From Populus alba (Eukaryota > Streptophyta > Magnoliopsida > Malpighiales > Salicaceae): a stretch of 64,000 bases of DNA. The notes below the pieces were generated by a model. That model was not told the DNA's origin. It ran no database searches and saw only the letters and a program-made list of their open reading frames with translations. Positions within the stretch are counted from its first letter, which is position 1. Every line of letters begins with the position of its first letter. Location: positions 7,784,985-7,848,984 of the forward strand of contig NC_133292.1 of the NCBI RefSeq assembly GCF_005239225.2. The letters are read 5' to 3'. This document shows positions 13,204 to 24,180 of this stretch, one piece after another. Position numbers and translations under genes: made by a program.

Positions 13204-15949
13204 TCAAAACGGGACTCCAGCCTTCAAAATTAGGCCGTTTTTGCTTTGCTTGTTTGCTACGTCCTGTCTATATTTACTTCCACAGTCGGTATCTGCCCCA
13301 CCAGTGGTACCGGTTGTGTATATATAGTTATTAATTACACCATCTTTTTATTTTATTTTATTTATTTATTTTCTTGATCGTGTATTTAACAACAAATAGC
13401 TTCCCTAACCGCCAGGGCAGATTATTAAATAAGTAGATTGTTCATAGAATTTCAATACAGAACCTAATCGATGATCTAATCTAAATCTATACCACAATAT
13501 TTCTCCAGATATTGACGAGAATATATGGTGGTTCTCTCACTGAGACTCTGTTGACGTTACTTTGGCCACAAGAAATCAACGACGACGACCATTGAAGTGG
13601 AAAATGAATATAAAAGAAAGAGATTGATTGAAGTAGTACTTGATTAGCTATTTGTAATCTCAAAGGATATTTCTGATGATCAAGGATTTTTTTTTTTTAA
13701 TATTATCCAAAATGTATATAGAGAGGGCGAGTCTTTAGTATTGTTCTAGTCCGTTTTAAATTCCAGCTGTTATTTTTTAAATTATTTTTAGTTTATAAAT
13801 ATATTAAAATAATATATATTTTTTATTTTTTAAAATTTATTTTTAACATAATACATCAAAAAAATATAAATTACTAACAAATAATAATTTAAAATATATT
13901 TTTTAGATTTTTTTAAAAAATACATCAAAATAATATTTTTTTTAATTTTAAAAATTTTATTTTTGACATTAGCACATTAAAAAATAATTGTTTTTTTTTT
14001 TAAAAAATCAAATTTTATGAAATGACTCCAAACACACACACCAAGCAAGCCAATCATAAAGAATCTGAAGATTATCTTGCTAGAATATTTCACAATCTAG
14101 ATCATGGTATGATATCTCACTAGGATCGATATCCCATAGATCATGAAGATAAAAAAAGATCATATTAGAATATACCACGATCTTGAATATCATGAAAATA
14201 AATTAGATCGGATTTGAATATTTAAATTTCTAATACAGTTTTGAATAATTCAACCTCCGTTGCTATATATAGATCAATGCAGCGTTGCCAAGTTTCGGCT
14301 CCTTCGTTTTGTAGTCTTGACTTGTCCCTCATGAATCAGCCCTGAGATGTTTCTTTCCTTTTCTGAAGAGGCAGCAATTAATGGCGTCCGTGTTTTAGCC
14401 TTGCAGGGAGAAACGGTTGTGCAGGAATTAAAATCGTTTCTGGATAGGTATTTAGCTCATCATTTTTAGCATCCCAGTACACCAAACTTTAACCAAAAAG
14501 AGTAAAGGCACAACAGACTAACAGCTTTTAGCTGGACTCGGATCCAAAAGAATCCTACTCTTCGCAGCAGACATGTGCAGGAGAGACATGTAAATATGGT
14601 GCGATGTTGTTACAAAATCTGATACACTCAATATTTGGTGTTTCCAGAGATTAGAAAATGCATGGTTTGGTGGTAGAAGTCTTAACACAGCAAAACAATC
14701 CCTTTTCGTGGGGATTTAGGACCGGGAAGAGTGTCTTTAATCAGGAACAAATATACTTTACATATCATTAATGAGATAAAAATATACTAGACAGTAGAAA
14801 TACCTTTTATACACCTATAGATGCAAGGAGATGATCATTCTTAAAATGAATAGTTTAGGTTAAAAGTGTTAAGATTAAACAAACAAAGTTTTATTATAGC
14901 CTTAATATAAGTCTATAACATTTTGTAAATCAATTGGGCTTCGTACGTAGCTACGTTTGGGGAATGTGGGTCTGACAGTTCGTTGAAATCTTGTTTGCTT
15001 GAATTCAACACGTGGCTAAAATTAATAAAATTAAGTATGACAACTTACCAGATTTATGTTCACTTGAGCTCAGAATGTGACTGAACCCAAATATGTTGGT
15101 TTGACTGCTTGTTAGACTCATGCTTATTTGGGCTTCGCAAGTGGCAGAGACCACGTACATTAGATATGACAACTTGTTAAACTCATTGGGTTTGAGTACA
15201 GCTCGACATTAGGTTTGTTTAATTGAAATTTAATGTTCAATGCTTCTATATATGTTTTCTTTGTGCTAGTTTTATATGTTTTAATAAATAATATATATAA
15301 CATGGACAATTAATATATGATTTGTAATTCAAAAAACCCTAGTAGAATCTTGTTTGTAACAGTAAGGTAAGTTTAACTCATGAGGTCCATACATGATAAA
15401 TAAAGAAGAAGAAGAAGAAGAACTTCTATAGGGAAGAAGAATGATAGTGAAAGAGGCTTATCTGAAGAACAAGCTCTGCAACCAAGTTGCACAAATTGCT
15501 AAAATATAGTTACAAATTCATTTCACACGTCCAAGTTCAACCCTTTTTTACATACAGAGGTAATCGCACAGTGACACAAATTCAACCCTTTTTCACATAC
15601 AGAGGCAATCACACAATGGCACAAATCCTTGTTGCATGAGGAAACACTGTTTAGAAATTGCAAGCTAAATATAGATTTCTAAACAAACATTCAGAGAACA
15701 CAAGAATAGAATGCACCAATGAAATTAACATTTTTAGACAATTAATCATTGGCAGAAGCTCAAGTCAACAAGCCATTTCTATGTGGAAGAGGAAAAGGGA
15801 GTAAAAGAAACAATGTCCCGAGCCCTCTACAATATGCCCTGTAAGACATTGTAATTAAACAACTTGTTTTTCTTTTTTACTCTCTTGTGATTTCACATAA
15901 ATAAGAAAAGATTATGTAATAACAACATTATCATTATGTAACGTAGTTC
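13200..15949. other. Intergenic region with AT-rich repeats
   Basis: No gene recognised. About 13760-14000 is an AT-rich stretch of the TTTTAAAATTATTTTT kind that recurs at 6230, 20215 and 61970 and is probably a dispersed non-coding repeat. A (GAA)n run lies at about 15402-15422. Two imperfect tandem copies of about 46 bases lie at 15536-15625, each carrying TTCAACCCTTTTT, CATACAGAGG and a CACAAA end. Confidence 0.5.
15536..15625. repeat. Imperfect 46-bp tandem duplication
   Basis: The blocks 15536-15580 and 15581-15625 share TTCAACCCTTTTT, ACATACAGAGG, a variable AATC.CACA segment and a final CACAAA. They differ at a handful of positions, so the duplication is old. Confidence 0.7.
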
Positions 15950-16132
15950 TCAGAAGTCTTCCTTAACTTTATCCAAGCACACAACGTCGTCCTGTTTATG
16001 ATTAAGGTCTTCAAAAACCCTGGGCAAGTATTTTAGAATAGGATCCATGTTTTTTTGAGAAGACAATAATGCATCGTAATGCCTTCGATTAATGCATTGT
16101 GAAAATCTCATGCACAAAATGTGTGAAGCCAT
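15950..16132 (-). CDS. Putative small protein of 60 aa, unrecognised
   Basis: Open frame of 60 codons starting MASHILCMRFSQ and ending VKEDF; I recognise no domain or signal peptide. The reason to list it is the upstream layout on the same strand: a TATATATT box near 16340, a pyrimidine-rich leader at about 16310-16266 (CTTCCTTCCTTCCTTAAG), a donor AAG|GTTTG at 16266/16265, an intron of about 119 bases with an acceptor CATTAAG at 16147, then the ATG 14 bases further on. This arrangement is plausible but each signal is weak. It could be noise in AT-rich intergenic DNA, or a non-coding transcript. Confidence 0.3.
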   Translation of the reverse strand: MASHILCMRFSQCINRRHYDALLSSQKNMDPILKYLPRVFEDLNHKQDDVVCLDKVKEDF

Positions 16133-16439
16133 GATTTTTTTTCTTTCTTAATGCAAGAATACAATAGAACATAAATGAAATGATAAAAAGGAATGCAAAG
16201 ACTTGGAGAAGTTAAGAATTGCAGTAGCTATAAACCACAGAGACATGAACGAGAAGTTGGCAAACCTTAAGGAAGGAAGGAAGAGGAGAGAAACTGTAGA
16301 AACTCCTAGTTTGTCTCAAATTGCTGGTCAATAAATAATATATACAAAGAGAGGGAGGAGAGAAAGAAAGGCAGGCTTTAAATGGCTTCACAAAACCTAG
16401 CAAACAGAGATCATTCTGGGTAATTATGTCCAACTATGA

Positions 16440-19434
16440 TCTATACATGGTTGTGCCAAATTAAATTGTGTCATTTCTATTGACTAGCTAGCTGTGTTAC
16501 CAAAATGTTCAGCCCATGCTGGTCGTCATTTCTTGCCTTCCCACCAATGGTGGTGGTTTCCCATTTTTGCCCGTTATAATCTCTCCCTTCCAAAGAAAAG
16601 AAAGGGGAAGTATGGTTAAGCTATGAAAACAGAGAAGAACGTGTTTGACTTAACCAGGTTCCTCTTTGTTATCAACCACAAAGTTATCACTAGTTTTTCC
16701 CATTGAAGTATGGTTAAGTTATCACGAGTGATCCAGTGGCTATTCCGAGCAGCTTAAACTATCATTTCGTCAATTTTTTTGGAAAAACAATTTATTTTAG
16801 TTTATGTATGTGTTTTTTTATGATTTTAATGTGCCAGAACACTGTCCTAAGCAACTGGAATTTAACACAAAGTGTCATCCAACCAAGTGAGTGGGCTCTG
16901 TTTCATGAATCTTTTTCAATTGTAGCCGTAAGAACTTAGCAGTTAATAAGAGGAGGATGGATGCGACACACCCAAAGAAGCTGTAGCAGGCCTGAATTGA
17001 TATCAGGGCTTCTTTTTTTGAGAGGATAGTAGGGCTTATTAGTTCTGCATCTTTAAGGCAGATTTATTACAGGGTTTATTATACAATGTCAGCTTATTAC
17101 TATGGGCCAATTCCTTTAGCTGAACCTATTTTGGGTCTATTTAATGCCCACCAGGCCTTGGACATGTATGTGGGCCAAGCGCTTGGTCTGCAAGGAACGT
17201 TGGAGTTCTCTCTCATTTCTCTCAATTAAAAAAACTTGCGCTCAGCGAAATTGGTAAAGGTCTGCACGACCAACTGAACTGCATCTTTTCTTCTTTTCTA
17301 GAAAAACTAAAACCGCATTTTATTTATTTACTCTAGTCTATAACTAGTTTGCAGGTTTACAGGGGCGTGATAAAATAAATTTAAAACATAATAAAACATT
17401 GTATAAAATATGGATAACTATTTAGTATTATTATTAAGTAGATTAATATTAAAATCTTTATACCTGATTTTTTATTCACTAGCTTAAAATTAAATTATAT
17501 AGATATTTTTTAATATGATCTAATTAAGTTAAGTAGCATAAAAGCAACCTGCCTCACCAATAAAATAAAATCAAGTACAAAATTGATAGAATAAAAAATT
17601 TTCTAACCTAGTTTCTTGTGTTAGTTGGGTTTAAAATTAAACTATATATTAAGTTGATTTCACATGATAGAGTGAAGTTAGATAGTTTTTTAAAAAATTA
17701 AGATTGAAATTGAGAAGAAATATGAATAAAATTAAAGGATAAAAAAGGAAAAAAGAAAAGAAAGAGAGAGGCACAGCTTTAATGTTCATAAAAACAGTAA
17801 ATTAGTAGGTGCGTTAAACACTAGATATTTTAGTATGTTGAGGTAATATGAATATTTTTAAACGAGCTAAGCAATTAAAACTAAGAAAATAGACAATATT
17901 TTTATTAGCCTAATGCTTGAAGAAAACAAATTCAACCAAGTATTCAAATTTAAGTAAAAAGACAAAAACCTTGTCACCAAGTAAATCCCTTATCTTATCA
18001 ATCTAATATTCTCGTTTTATTTTTGTTGCGGCGATGAAAAAGTCTCTTTCCTGTCAAAGTTCTCCCGTGAACATACATTTCCATTTCTACAAACATAATT
18101 AAAACGAGCACACTATTAGGTGATATCAGCAAGACTTCGAAGGCCTTTTTTTTTTTTCGAAGACAATAAATTCTTGACTGCTGAAAATCCTGCGCTGATA
18201 ACGTGAATTTGGTTTCAGAAGCACGCAATTCCTCCCAGGTATCAATCTCCCATGCGTAGAAAATATCATGGTTTGCTTAGACAGAGATGACAATTGATAT
18301 TCTAAGCATTACTTTTTCTTAGCTGCACTCTTTTCAAATGTGCGACAGTTGAGTTCACATGCGAAGAATACTATGAATTGAAGTCTTTTGCTTAAAGAAA
18401 TCTGCTGTAATGGATCCGTGAAATGCTGGGTCTCATCTGTGCTGTTTGCTAGTGACTTAACCTGGGCATATTCAAATGTTTAGGGCAACAATTGTGAGCT
18501 CAGTCGCTTGTTACACGGAAGATAGGATAGCGACTTCTATTCACATGATCGCACTGTTAAATCCATGACTTTATTCTTTATAGGGTCCTCTTTCAATTTT
18601 TTTTTTCTTTTGATTTTCTCCTCTCTTTTACAGGTTCCTCAATTACCGCCACAAAAAGTTCTCAGTAACTTGTAAGAACATGATTGATAGCATATCATGA
18701 ACATTATAAGAAAAAAAATCATGAATCCAAAAGATAAATAGATGATAAAAACAATACTAACGTAAGCGGAATTACTCTTTACATCAGTACACGAAATGCT
18801 AACTTGACAGCAGTTCTTTTGTTCATAGTAATTTGACAACTCTGCAATCTTTACAACTAGTGACAAATCAAAGAAGCTTGTAATGATGCATCACTGGTAT
18901 ATATTGCTGATTTTAAAACTTCTAATTTGTGTTTTTTCCTTTCCTTTTGCATCATGATGCCCTGATAATGAAGAATGACTGTCTTAACCCCAGTGGGATT
19001 TCCCAGGAAATGAATTTCATGAAATTTCCTAGTTATGTGGAGACCATACTGTTTGACGGGGGGTAAATCAAACGAAACTAAATTGACAGAAATCTTGCTA
19101 GAGATAGAAGATTATCGGAACAATTCCCGCAAACTTAATATCAATTTGATTTTTATATATGTGAAATAATTAGAAATCTCTCAAGACAAGTAAGTGGGGT
19201 GACGGTATATTAGACATTAGGCAGGCGCCAAAAATATCATTATCCTCAGCCCTGCTTAGCTTTTGAAATATATCTTGCTGTATCCGCTTGTTAGTGATCG
19301 ATCAATTGTCTTATTTTCTCGTGTACATTAATAAAATGATGATGATCTGACATTTTTACTCTCGTAAATAAAAGTATCTCTACCTTTTGAAAATCTCATT
19401 CGCGTGATGACTTTTCTACCTTTTTTTTTCCTTC
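16440..19434. other. Intergenic region upstream of the PR-1 cluster
   Basis: I see no gene with support. Open frames at 16736-16939, 17998-18228 and 18639-18866 have no recognisable content. The stretch 17340-17960 is AT-rich with purine runs. The last few hundred bases (about 19150-19434) are the proximal promoter of the first PR-1 gene; a TGACG core occurs at about 19198, too common to mean much alone. Confidence 0.4.
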
Positions 19435-19442
19435 TATAAATA
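19435..19442 (+). promoter_or_regulatory. TATA box of the first PR-1 gene
   Basis: TATAAATA lies 87 bases before the ATG. Confidence 0.6.
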
Positions 19443-19528
19443 CACAAACCTTAAACTGCATTGTATTAAGAACCTCAAAGATCACTTGTCTGACTTTTTC
19501 TCAGTTCTGCCTTGCCTAGAGAAAGAAG

Positions 19529-20008
19529 ATGTGGTTCAGCAAGTTCTTTTTAGCAGCCTACTTGATGGCATCCGTCTCCGTTAACATCACCTTAGCCCAG
19601 AATTCTCCCCAGGACTATGTTGATGCACATAATGCCGTTCGAGCTGAGGTGGGAGTTGGTCCAATTACTTGGAACAGCACCGTGGCAGCCTATGCTCAAA
19701 AGTATGCAAATTCAAGGGTTGAAAACTGTGAATTAGAGCATTCAGGAGGACCCTATGGAGAGAACATTGCTGAAGGTTATGGTAACTTGAATGGAGTGGA
19801 TGCAGTCAAGATGTGGGCAAGTGAGAAGCCTTACTATAGCCATGATACCAACTCATGTGTCGGTGACGAGTGCCTGCATTACACTCAGGTTGTGTGGCGC
19901 AAATCGGTTCATTTAGGGTGTGGCAGAGCTAAGTGCAAGAATGGGTGGTGGTTTGTCACTTGCAATTATGATCCTGTTGGAAACATTGAGGGCCAAAGCC
20001 CGTATTGA
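19529..20008 (+). CDS. PR1: Pathogenesis-related protein 1 (CAP domain), copy 1
   Basis: Secreted CAP/SCP domain protein of 159 aa in a single exon, the normal PR-1 size. A signal peptide covers residues 1-23 with cleavage before QNSPQDYVDAHN. The CAP cavity residues are visible in AHN, YGEN and HYTQVVW; the six cysteines of PR-1 are present (ENC, NSC, DEC, LGC, AKC, VTC). It ends in the CNYD-PxGNxxxxxPY motif, so a CAPE-type 11-residue peptide PVGNIEGQSPY could be released. PR-1 proteins act in the apoplast, bind sterols and are salicylate-induced markers in many dicots; induction of this copy is inferred only. The motif Val in PVGN differs from the Pro of copies 2 and 3. A broken copy lies 0.9 kb downstream in the same orientation. 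Confidence 0.96.
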   Translation: MWFSKFFLAAYLMASVSVNITLAQNSPQDYVDAHNAVRAEVGVGPITWNSTVAAYAQKYANSRVENCELEHSGGPYGENIAEGYGNLNGVDAVKMWASEKPYYSHDTNSCVGDECLHYTQVVWRKSVHLGCGRAKCKNGWWFVTCNYDPVGNIEGQSPY

Positions 20009-20948
20009 ATCATGTTGCTTGGAGTTCTGGCTAATAGTCAGCCACAAAAAAAATAAAATATATAAGAAGATTATGAAATCTTTTCTATTGAAGGATTTGT
20101 TTGCATAATTATAATATTTAGGACCAAAATCTACTTGTACGTTTGTGTTTAAAGAAAAGGGTGATGCTAGAGGTGCTAAATTTTTGTAATAAGAGTGATA
20201 TATTGTAGTGTAATATGTTTTTTAATAAATAATTTTCATTAAAAATAATTTTTTAATATTTTTAATATAAACATATTAAAATCATTAAAAATACTAAAAA
20301 AAATTAATTTAATATTTTTTGATGTTAAATTCACTTTTAAAACATGATTCTAACCACAAAAACAAACACCTTATTGATCTTATTTACTATGATGTAAGAT
20401 CTGTTTATTAATTTGTCATCTGTTGTAACAAAGTGATCATTCTGGTCTCAATTGGAGAGAAAAAAGAGGGTCAACGATGTCCTCAAAATTAACCAAATAT
20501 AAACTTAATTGGCAATGAAATTAATGTAGGCAACTGAGCTGGCATAAAATAATCAAAATTAACCATGATTTGGATTTGATTATGATATTATTCGAAGAAA
20601 GGAAACTAATTAACCAATAAGGAAGACATCAGATATGTAATATTGCTCTCTGGTTTCATATGCTACTCTAAATAGTTCTTCCATATATCAAGCCTCGCAA
20701 TTCCTTCCATTTCTGGCATATAGTGACCTCTGTATTTATGGCATTTAATTACTTACCATATGCAGGTAAATTAGAAATCAACTGTCGGGTAGTAAATTTG
20801 GAAAGTTTATCAAATGAATTTTAACCTTTTACCATTCATTTAATGTGAGAAATTAAAAAAAACAAAAAATTCAATGAATCAACAATTTGGTCCACGTACA
20901 TACAGCAGCAGCAGCATTAATTTCTCCAAATTTGTTCTGTCCAAGGAA
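20009..20948. other. Spacer between PR-1 copy 1 and the first PR-1 pseudogene
   Basis: The first about 150 bases are the probable 3' UTR. Positions 20215-20345 are an AT-rich dispersed repeat similar to those at 13760 and 61970. No gene recognised. Confidence 0.4.
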
Positions 20949-21250
20949 TGAAGTTTACGAGGTCATCTCTGGTGATTTGCAATATATGTGTCTTAGCTTC
21001 GGTTCATGTCTCCCTAGCCCAGTTTTTCCGGGTGACTTCGTGAGAGCCCATAACAAGGTGCGTGCGGAAGTTGGTGTTGTCCCAATTTCTTGGGACAAAA
21101 CGGTGGCAGACAAGGCAGAGGAACTTGCCATGCCAAGGATCTCAACCTGCAATGTGATCGGAAGATATTTTCGGTGCAAGTGCAGTCCTAGCCTCCTATC
21201 CTCTGACTGCAGCCGAAGCAGTGGCATTGTTAACACACTCACATATTAAG
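20949..21250 (+). pseudogene. PR-1 pseudogene 1 (two frameshifts, 3' truncated)
   Basis: The ATG at 20949 opens a normal PR-1 signal peptide (MKFTRSS...ASVHVSLAQ). The frame is lost just after the cleavage site; homology continues in another frame as GDFVRAHNKVRAEVGVVPIS and WDKTVADKAEELA, to STCNVI. A second shift then puts the GENIF-like segment in a further frame (GEDIFGASAVLASYP, LTAAEAVALLTH). Sequence matching the C-terminal third (HYTQVVW to the end) is absent. It cannot encode a CAP domain. Same strand as its intact neighbours, consistent with a decayed tandem duplicate. Confidence 0.88.
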
Positions 21251-21404
21251 TGAATTCTTGTCTATTTATTTTTTTAGTTTGGTCATCAAATTTTTATTTC
21301 ATTGATTTGATCATAATTAAAGGTAAAATTAAAAGAAAAAGGATTGGAGTGACAAAAAAGCCCAAGATAAGTGACATGTCTAGTTTGTTTGAAAAGTACA
21401 TTTT

Positions 21405-21640
21405 GATCCTCCTACTTTACAAATAATACAATTTAGATCCCTTTAAATTTTAAAAATTCAATGCGGTCCAAAACTTCATTTTTTTAATTTTGCAGTCCCT
21501 TGTTAGAGAAAAAAGGAGAAAGTTATCATTAATACCGATTTAAACCATAAAAATAATCAATTTTAGTTTCAATGAATTCTATTTAATGAGAAAAGTTTAA
21601 CTTGGATGTTATTTTACCTTAACATTATCTAAAAAAATAA
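21405..21640. repeat. Dispersed non-coding repeat relic (copy also near 50030)
   Basis: The block holds short phrases (AAATTTCAAT/TAAAAATTCAAT, GAGAAAAAAGGAGAAAGTTA, GATTTAAACCATAAAAA, GGATGTTATTTTA) that recur in the same order at about 50030-50270. The match is loose and judged by eye. Confidence 0.35.
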
Positions 21641-21729
21641 ATCTAATATAAAAAAAAAGTTTTGTATTTCAAGTTAATTTTTTATTTTTGGACCAACTTT
21701 AGGTTTTTTGAAAGCATAAAATAATTTAG

Positions 21730-21754
21730 TTATATATATATATATATATATATA
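21730..21754. repeat. (TA)n microsatellite
   Basis: About 12 TA units, just before the duplicated block that starts near 21757. Confidence 0.8.
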
Positions 21755-21756
21755 GA

Positions 21757-22210
21757 TTTTACAAATTAGTTTCATTTATTTCTAAGTTTCTTTAGTTTTT
21801 TTTTTAATATTTCTTCATTTTATTATTTTTTTGAAAATATTTTTCAGTTTTTTTATATAATTTTATGATTTAATTGTGGGCATTTTCATCCAAAAAATAA
21901 TAGAAGTACATATGCGAAGAAATATATAAATATATATATGGGCGGACGAGAGAGAAAAATTCTAAAAATGGCATATGGGATAATACCCTCAATATACAAG
22001 AGTATAGACAGATTTTTTTATTATATATATATATATATATATATAGTAAGTTAATTTACCGTCATCTCGTAAATATATTGTGGAGATATATATACTTAAA
22101 CAGAATATGATCTGTACATATTCAAACAAAAATCCTATAAGCATTTTTTTTTTTATAAAAAAAAAATAGCATCACAAGCACTGACAACCTACTACTATAT
22201 TATTTGAACA
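21757..22210. repeat. Duplicated block, copy 1 (partner 28489-29058)
   Basis: This block matches 28489-29058, for example at TGTACATATTCAAACAAAAA, CCTATAAGCATTT, AGCATCACAAGCACTGAC and TATTATTTGAACA. It holds about 210 bases (roughly 21841-22055, including a (TA)n run at 22022-22045) that are missing from the partner, and it lacks the MITE found in the partner. Both blocks lie downstream of a broken PR-1 copy in the same orientation. Confidence 0.8.
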
Positions 22211-22469
22211 ATAAAGAGAGAAACTTGTCGATTTAGATAGCATATTTGGATTCATCGAGGCATATGTTGTATGTTTGAAGACTATCAAGAAACCCTTTCT
22301 ATCCTATTGAGATAAATATCGATTTAGCCATAAAGTAAAAAAAAATTATATTAATTTTTTTTATTTGATGCAAAGAATATATATTAAATGTTTTTATACC
22401 TTAAAAATTCTCGAAAAAACATATTTAAATTCAAATTAAAGACAATAGAAAGTGATGGCATGTATTCAG

Positions 22470-22640
22470 GTTTACTCTTATGCTGCCGTACTTCTCAAGG
22501 GCATAGCGTTAGCAAAGGGCTTGAAATCTCACATGAGATCTCGAGTTCGAGTTCATGGCGTGTATCTCTTGTAAGAGCCTGGAACAACTCACTTGATCCT
22601 ACAAAATGCGTTTTTATATTTCCTCGAATCCAAAAAAAAA
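22470..22640 (+). repeat. tRNA-derived SINE-like relic
   Basis: A pol III B-box-like run AGTTCGAGTTC at 22544-22554 follows an A-box-like GTTAGCAAAGGGC at about 22508-22520, and the block ends in CCAAAAAAAAA at about 22630-22639. This is the layout of a plant SINE with degraded ends. It does not fold as a tRNA that I can draw. Family assignment is not possible by eye. Confidence 0.5.
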
Positions 22641-22982
22641 TTTACTTTTATGCAATTAATTTCTAGAATATCCATGCATTCTGAATTTTGTATCTTTATA
22701 CTATTTATAACTAATATTTATTAGTGAGACGTAATCTTTTATATGCTTTTAAGAATTTTCATTCTTATATGTGTTCTTGTACATAAATATTTTTTTTCTG
22801 TGTGTATATATTTTCATCTTTAGCACTAAAATATCTTTCAAAACTATATATAATTTTTTTTTCTAACACTTAAAAACATCAATGTAAAAAAACTAATTTT
22901 TTTTTTTAAAAATCAATAAAGTAGAGAAAAAAAACTGGAAACCTATTGTAACATCCCAAGAAACTTAAATAAAATCATGAAA

Positions 22983-24180
22983 ATATATATACAAAACACA
23001 TAGGGAACTAAGATAAGATTCATTGTAGATTTAACAATTTTATGTATGAAATTTTTTGCAGTGTTTATACTTACAATTTTTACATTGAAGAATTCTATTG
23101 ATATATATTTTAGTTTGTATTTATCAATTTTATAGCCATGGTTGTTTGCAGAACTCAAGACATTAATTGAAATACAACGTACTAACCTATCAATAAGAAA
23201 TTTTTGTATGATAGTTGCATTTTATTAATTACTTCCTAATTTATTTTGAAAAAAAAACAAAACAAAAAACAAGAAAATAAAATTTATTATTCACAAAAAA
23301 AAGTGATAAAAACATCTAGATTTCTTTCTCCACTTATATTTTTTTATAATTTTAAAATGAATCCTAAGAAGTAACTACTCTACTTACTATAAAAAAAAAA
23401 TTTCAAGGATTTTAAAAAGATTATTTGACCACTTTTTGCTCGATTCTAGCATGTTCCACAATTGACGATTAGTTAATACTGTTTTTTTTTACAGACTATC
23501 CGGGTGCATCACTTTACACGAAAAAGAAACAGAATAGTCAAGAGTCTAAGTCGTCCATTTAAAAAAAATAATCCAGTACTGTCTGCTTCTGACTAAAGGA
23601 TCTTTTGGAAGTTATCTAGATATAGAATCAATTTAAAAATGATGTTTTTCTTCACTAATTCTGGTATTGCAACTCGGCATTATATTAAGTTGGAAATTCT
23701 ATCAGTCACTCAACAATTTGAAAAAAAAAAAAAAAGTGTATAGAAAGCACGGGTTTGTTATCATAAAAAAAAAACATTTTAACTAACTGTATTTTTAATT
23801 AATAACCAATTTCTTATTATAATTATTTTCACATTACATATAAGTTTTTAATTAATTGAGTATAACTCAATAAGTTATGTAGATTAACTGGTTAGATTTT
23901 TAATTTGATTTTTAAAAATTATTAGTTCGAGTGTCACAAATCTCAGATCACTAGAAATTTACATGATTGTTAACTTTAAATCAAAAAATTAGTCGAAATA
24001 TATATAAACTGGTTCGAACATTTAATGTAAAAAAAAAAAAAAAAAACTAGCTGATGATCCAAAAAGTCCAGGTATTCCTATCATGTTAATCCATGTTACA
24101 CGGCACTTCTTTGTTCTGAGAGGCTGCCAACATGTGCTTGACCTAAAAAAAAAAACAAAAAACCTTCACTTTTTTTTTTT
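22983..24180. repeat. 1.2-kb tandem direct duplication, copy A
   Basis: The unit at 22983-24180 is followed head-to-tail by 24181-25390, with high identity by eye. Shared anchors include GATAAGATTCATTG, GACTATCCGGGTGCATCACT, AGAGTCTAAGTCGTCCA, ATCTTTTGGAAGTTATCTAG and TTAATCCATGTTACACGG. The unit holds no gene. It carries a SINE-like relic near its end. Confidence 0.9.
23866..24046 (+). repeat. SINE-like relic inside duplication copy A
   Basis: Contains GATTAACTGGTTAGATTTT, a B-box-like TTAGTTCGAGTGTCACAAA, ACATGATTGTTAACTTT and a poly-A tail at about 24029-24046. The order resembles a tRNA-derived Salicaceae-type SINE; that is recollection of a general pattern, not a search result. Confidence 0.5.

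Noticed and set aside
15402..15625. Repeats considered as a CRISPR array or satellite
   Set aside because: Only two imperfect copies plus a GAA run in a plant genome; simple tandem duplication and microsatellite.
20955..21242. 95-codon frame on the minus strand
   Set aside because: Antisense of PR-1 pseudogene 1, with no independent support.
22544..22554. B-box-like motif suggesting a tRNA gene
   Set aside because: No acceptor stem or anticodon arm can be paired around it; a SINE relic fits better.
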